Shown: positions 17,086 to 17,248 of the stretch, one piece after another
How the letters are laid out: each line of letters begins with the position of its first letter
Position numbering within the stretch: position 1 is the stretch's first letter
NCBI GenBank assembly: GCA_003024985.2
Contig: PXIH01S0002125.1
DNA: 17,248 nt
DNA from: Euperipatoides rowelli
Lineage: Eukaryota; Onychophora; Udeonychophora; Euonychophora; Peripatopsidae
Strand: one strand, 5' to 3'
Program-made: the position numbers and the translations under genes
The notes under the pieces: model-generated
What the model saw: the letters and a program-made list of their open reading frames with translations, nothing else
Database searches by the model: none
What the model was told of the DNA's origin: nothing

Positions 17086-17248
17086 TCAGTATCATAAAAT
17101 GGTAAATTGCAAAAATCATAAGTATTTTAATAATTACCCAAACAATATTAACTTCAGACATGCATAAATTATCTCAAATTTAGCATAATTTTATCAGCTT
17201 TCAAACAAGCCTAATCTTATTGCTCTAGGATTTGCCGTTAAATTTATA

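Larger units (their letters stand above)
13172..17248 (+). other. SCFD1 intron after exon J, incomplete (at least 4077 bp)
   Basis: Donor gtagat; no acceptor plus exon is recognised before the window ends. The C-terminal exon or exons of Sly1 should follow. The intron holds a dispersed repeat, a second dispersed repeat, a dead mariner-like element and three small hairpins, each listed separately. 15579-16735 is otherwise featureless apart from a short hairpin tgatccc/gggatca at 15893-15908. One ambiguous base (n) is at 16556. Confidence 0.85.

Noticed and set aside
1-17248. tRNA, rRNA, CRISPR array, phage or bacterial operon
   Set aside because: No cloverleaf with promoter boxes, no spaced identical repeats and no ribosome-binding-site gene arrays were seen. 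The exon-intron structure marks this as animal nuclear DNA.

Overview
This window is animal nuclear DNA. It is AT-rich (introns look close to 70% A+T by eye), and ten short exons sit on the + strand with canonical GT/AG borders, separated by introns of about 90 bp to 3 kb. Joined in frame, the exons encode about 246 residues of one protein, recognisable as Sly1/SCFD1 (Sec1 family domain-containing protein 1), the SM-family regulator of SNARE assembly in ER-Golgi traffic. The fragment covers roughly the third quarter of the protein. The N-terminal exons lie upstream of base 1. The last exons, which should encode the conserved C-terminal strand with the GGGNY-type motif, lie beyond base 17248. 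Protein character, intron style, dispersed TACTGTA/TACAGTA words and a mariner-like relic suggest an invertebrate, plausibly an arthropod. The sequence alone does not name the species.

Layout. 1-1026 is the end of an upstream intron. It holds a GC-richer repeat-like block (127-240), a 340-bp near-perfect foldback (289-628) and a compound trinucleotide tract (652-844). Exons A-J follow at 1027-1117, 2216-2289, 3682-3763, 5464-5523, 5611-5647, 7110-7177, 9400-9479, 12475-12537, 12884-12959 and 13065-13171. From 13172 to the end is a single incomplete intron of at least 4 kb. It carries an inverted partner (13735-14062) of a repeat in the first complete intron (1471-2030), a dispersed repeat shared with the third complete intron, a dead internally deleted Tc1/mariner-type transposon on the minus strand (14642-15578), and three small hairpins with similar leaders (16736-17085).

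I see only one gene. There are no operons, tRNAs, rRNAs, CRISPR arrays or bacterial features. Most other open frames are chance frames in AT-rich intron DNA or antisense to the transposon. What is unusual here is the density of intronic inverted repeats, several of which would form long double-stranded RNA in the Sly1 pre-mRNA. I did not find a convincing new multi-gene system.
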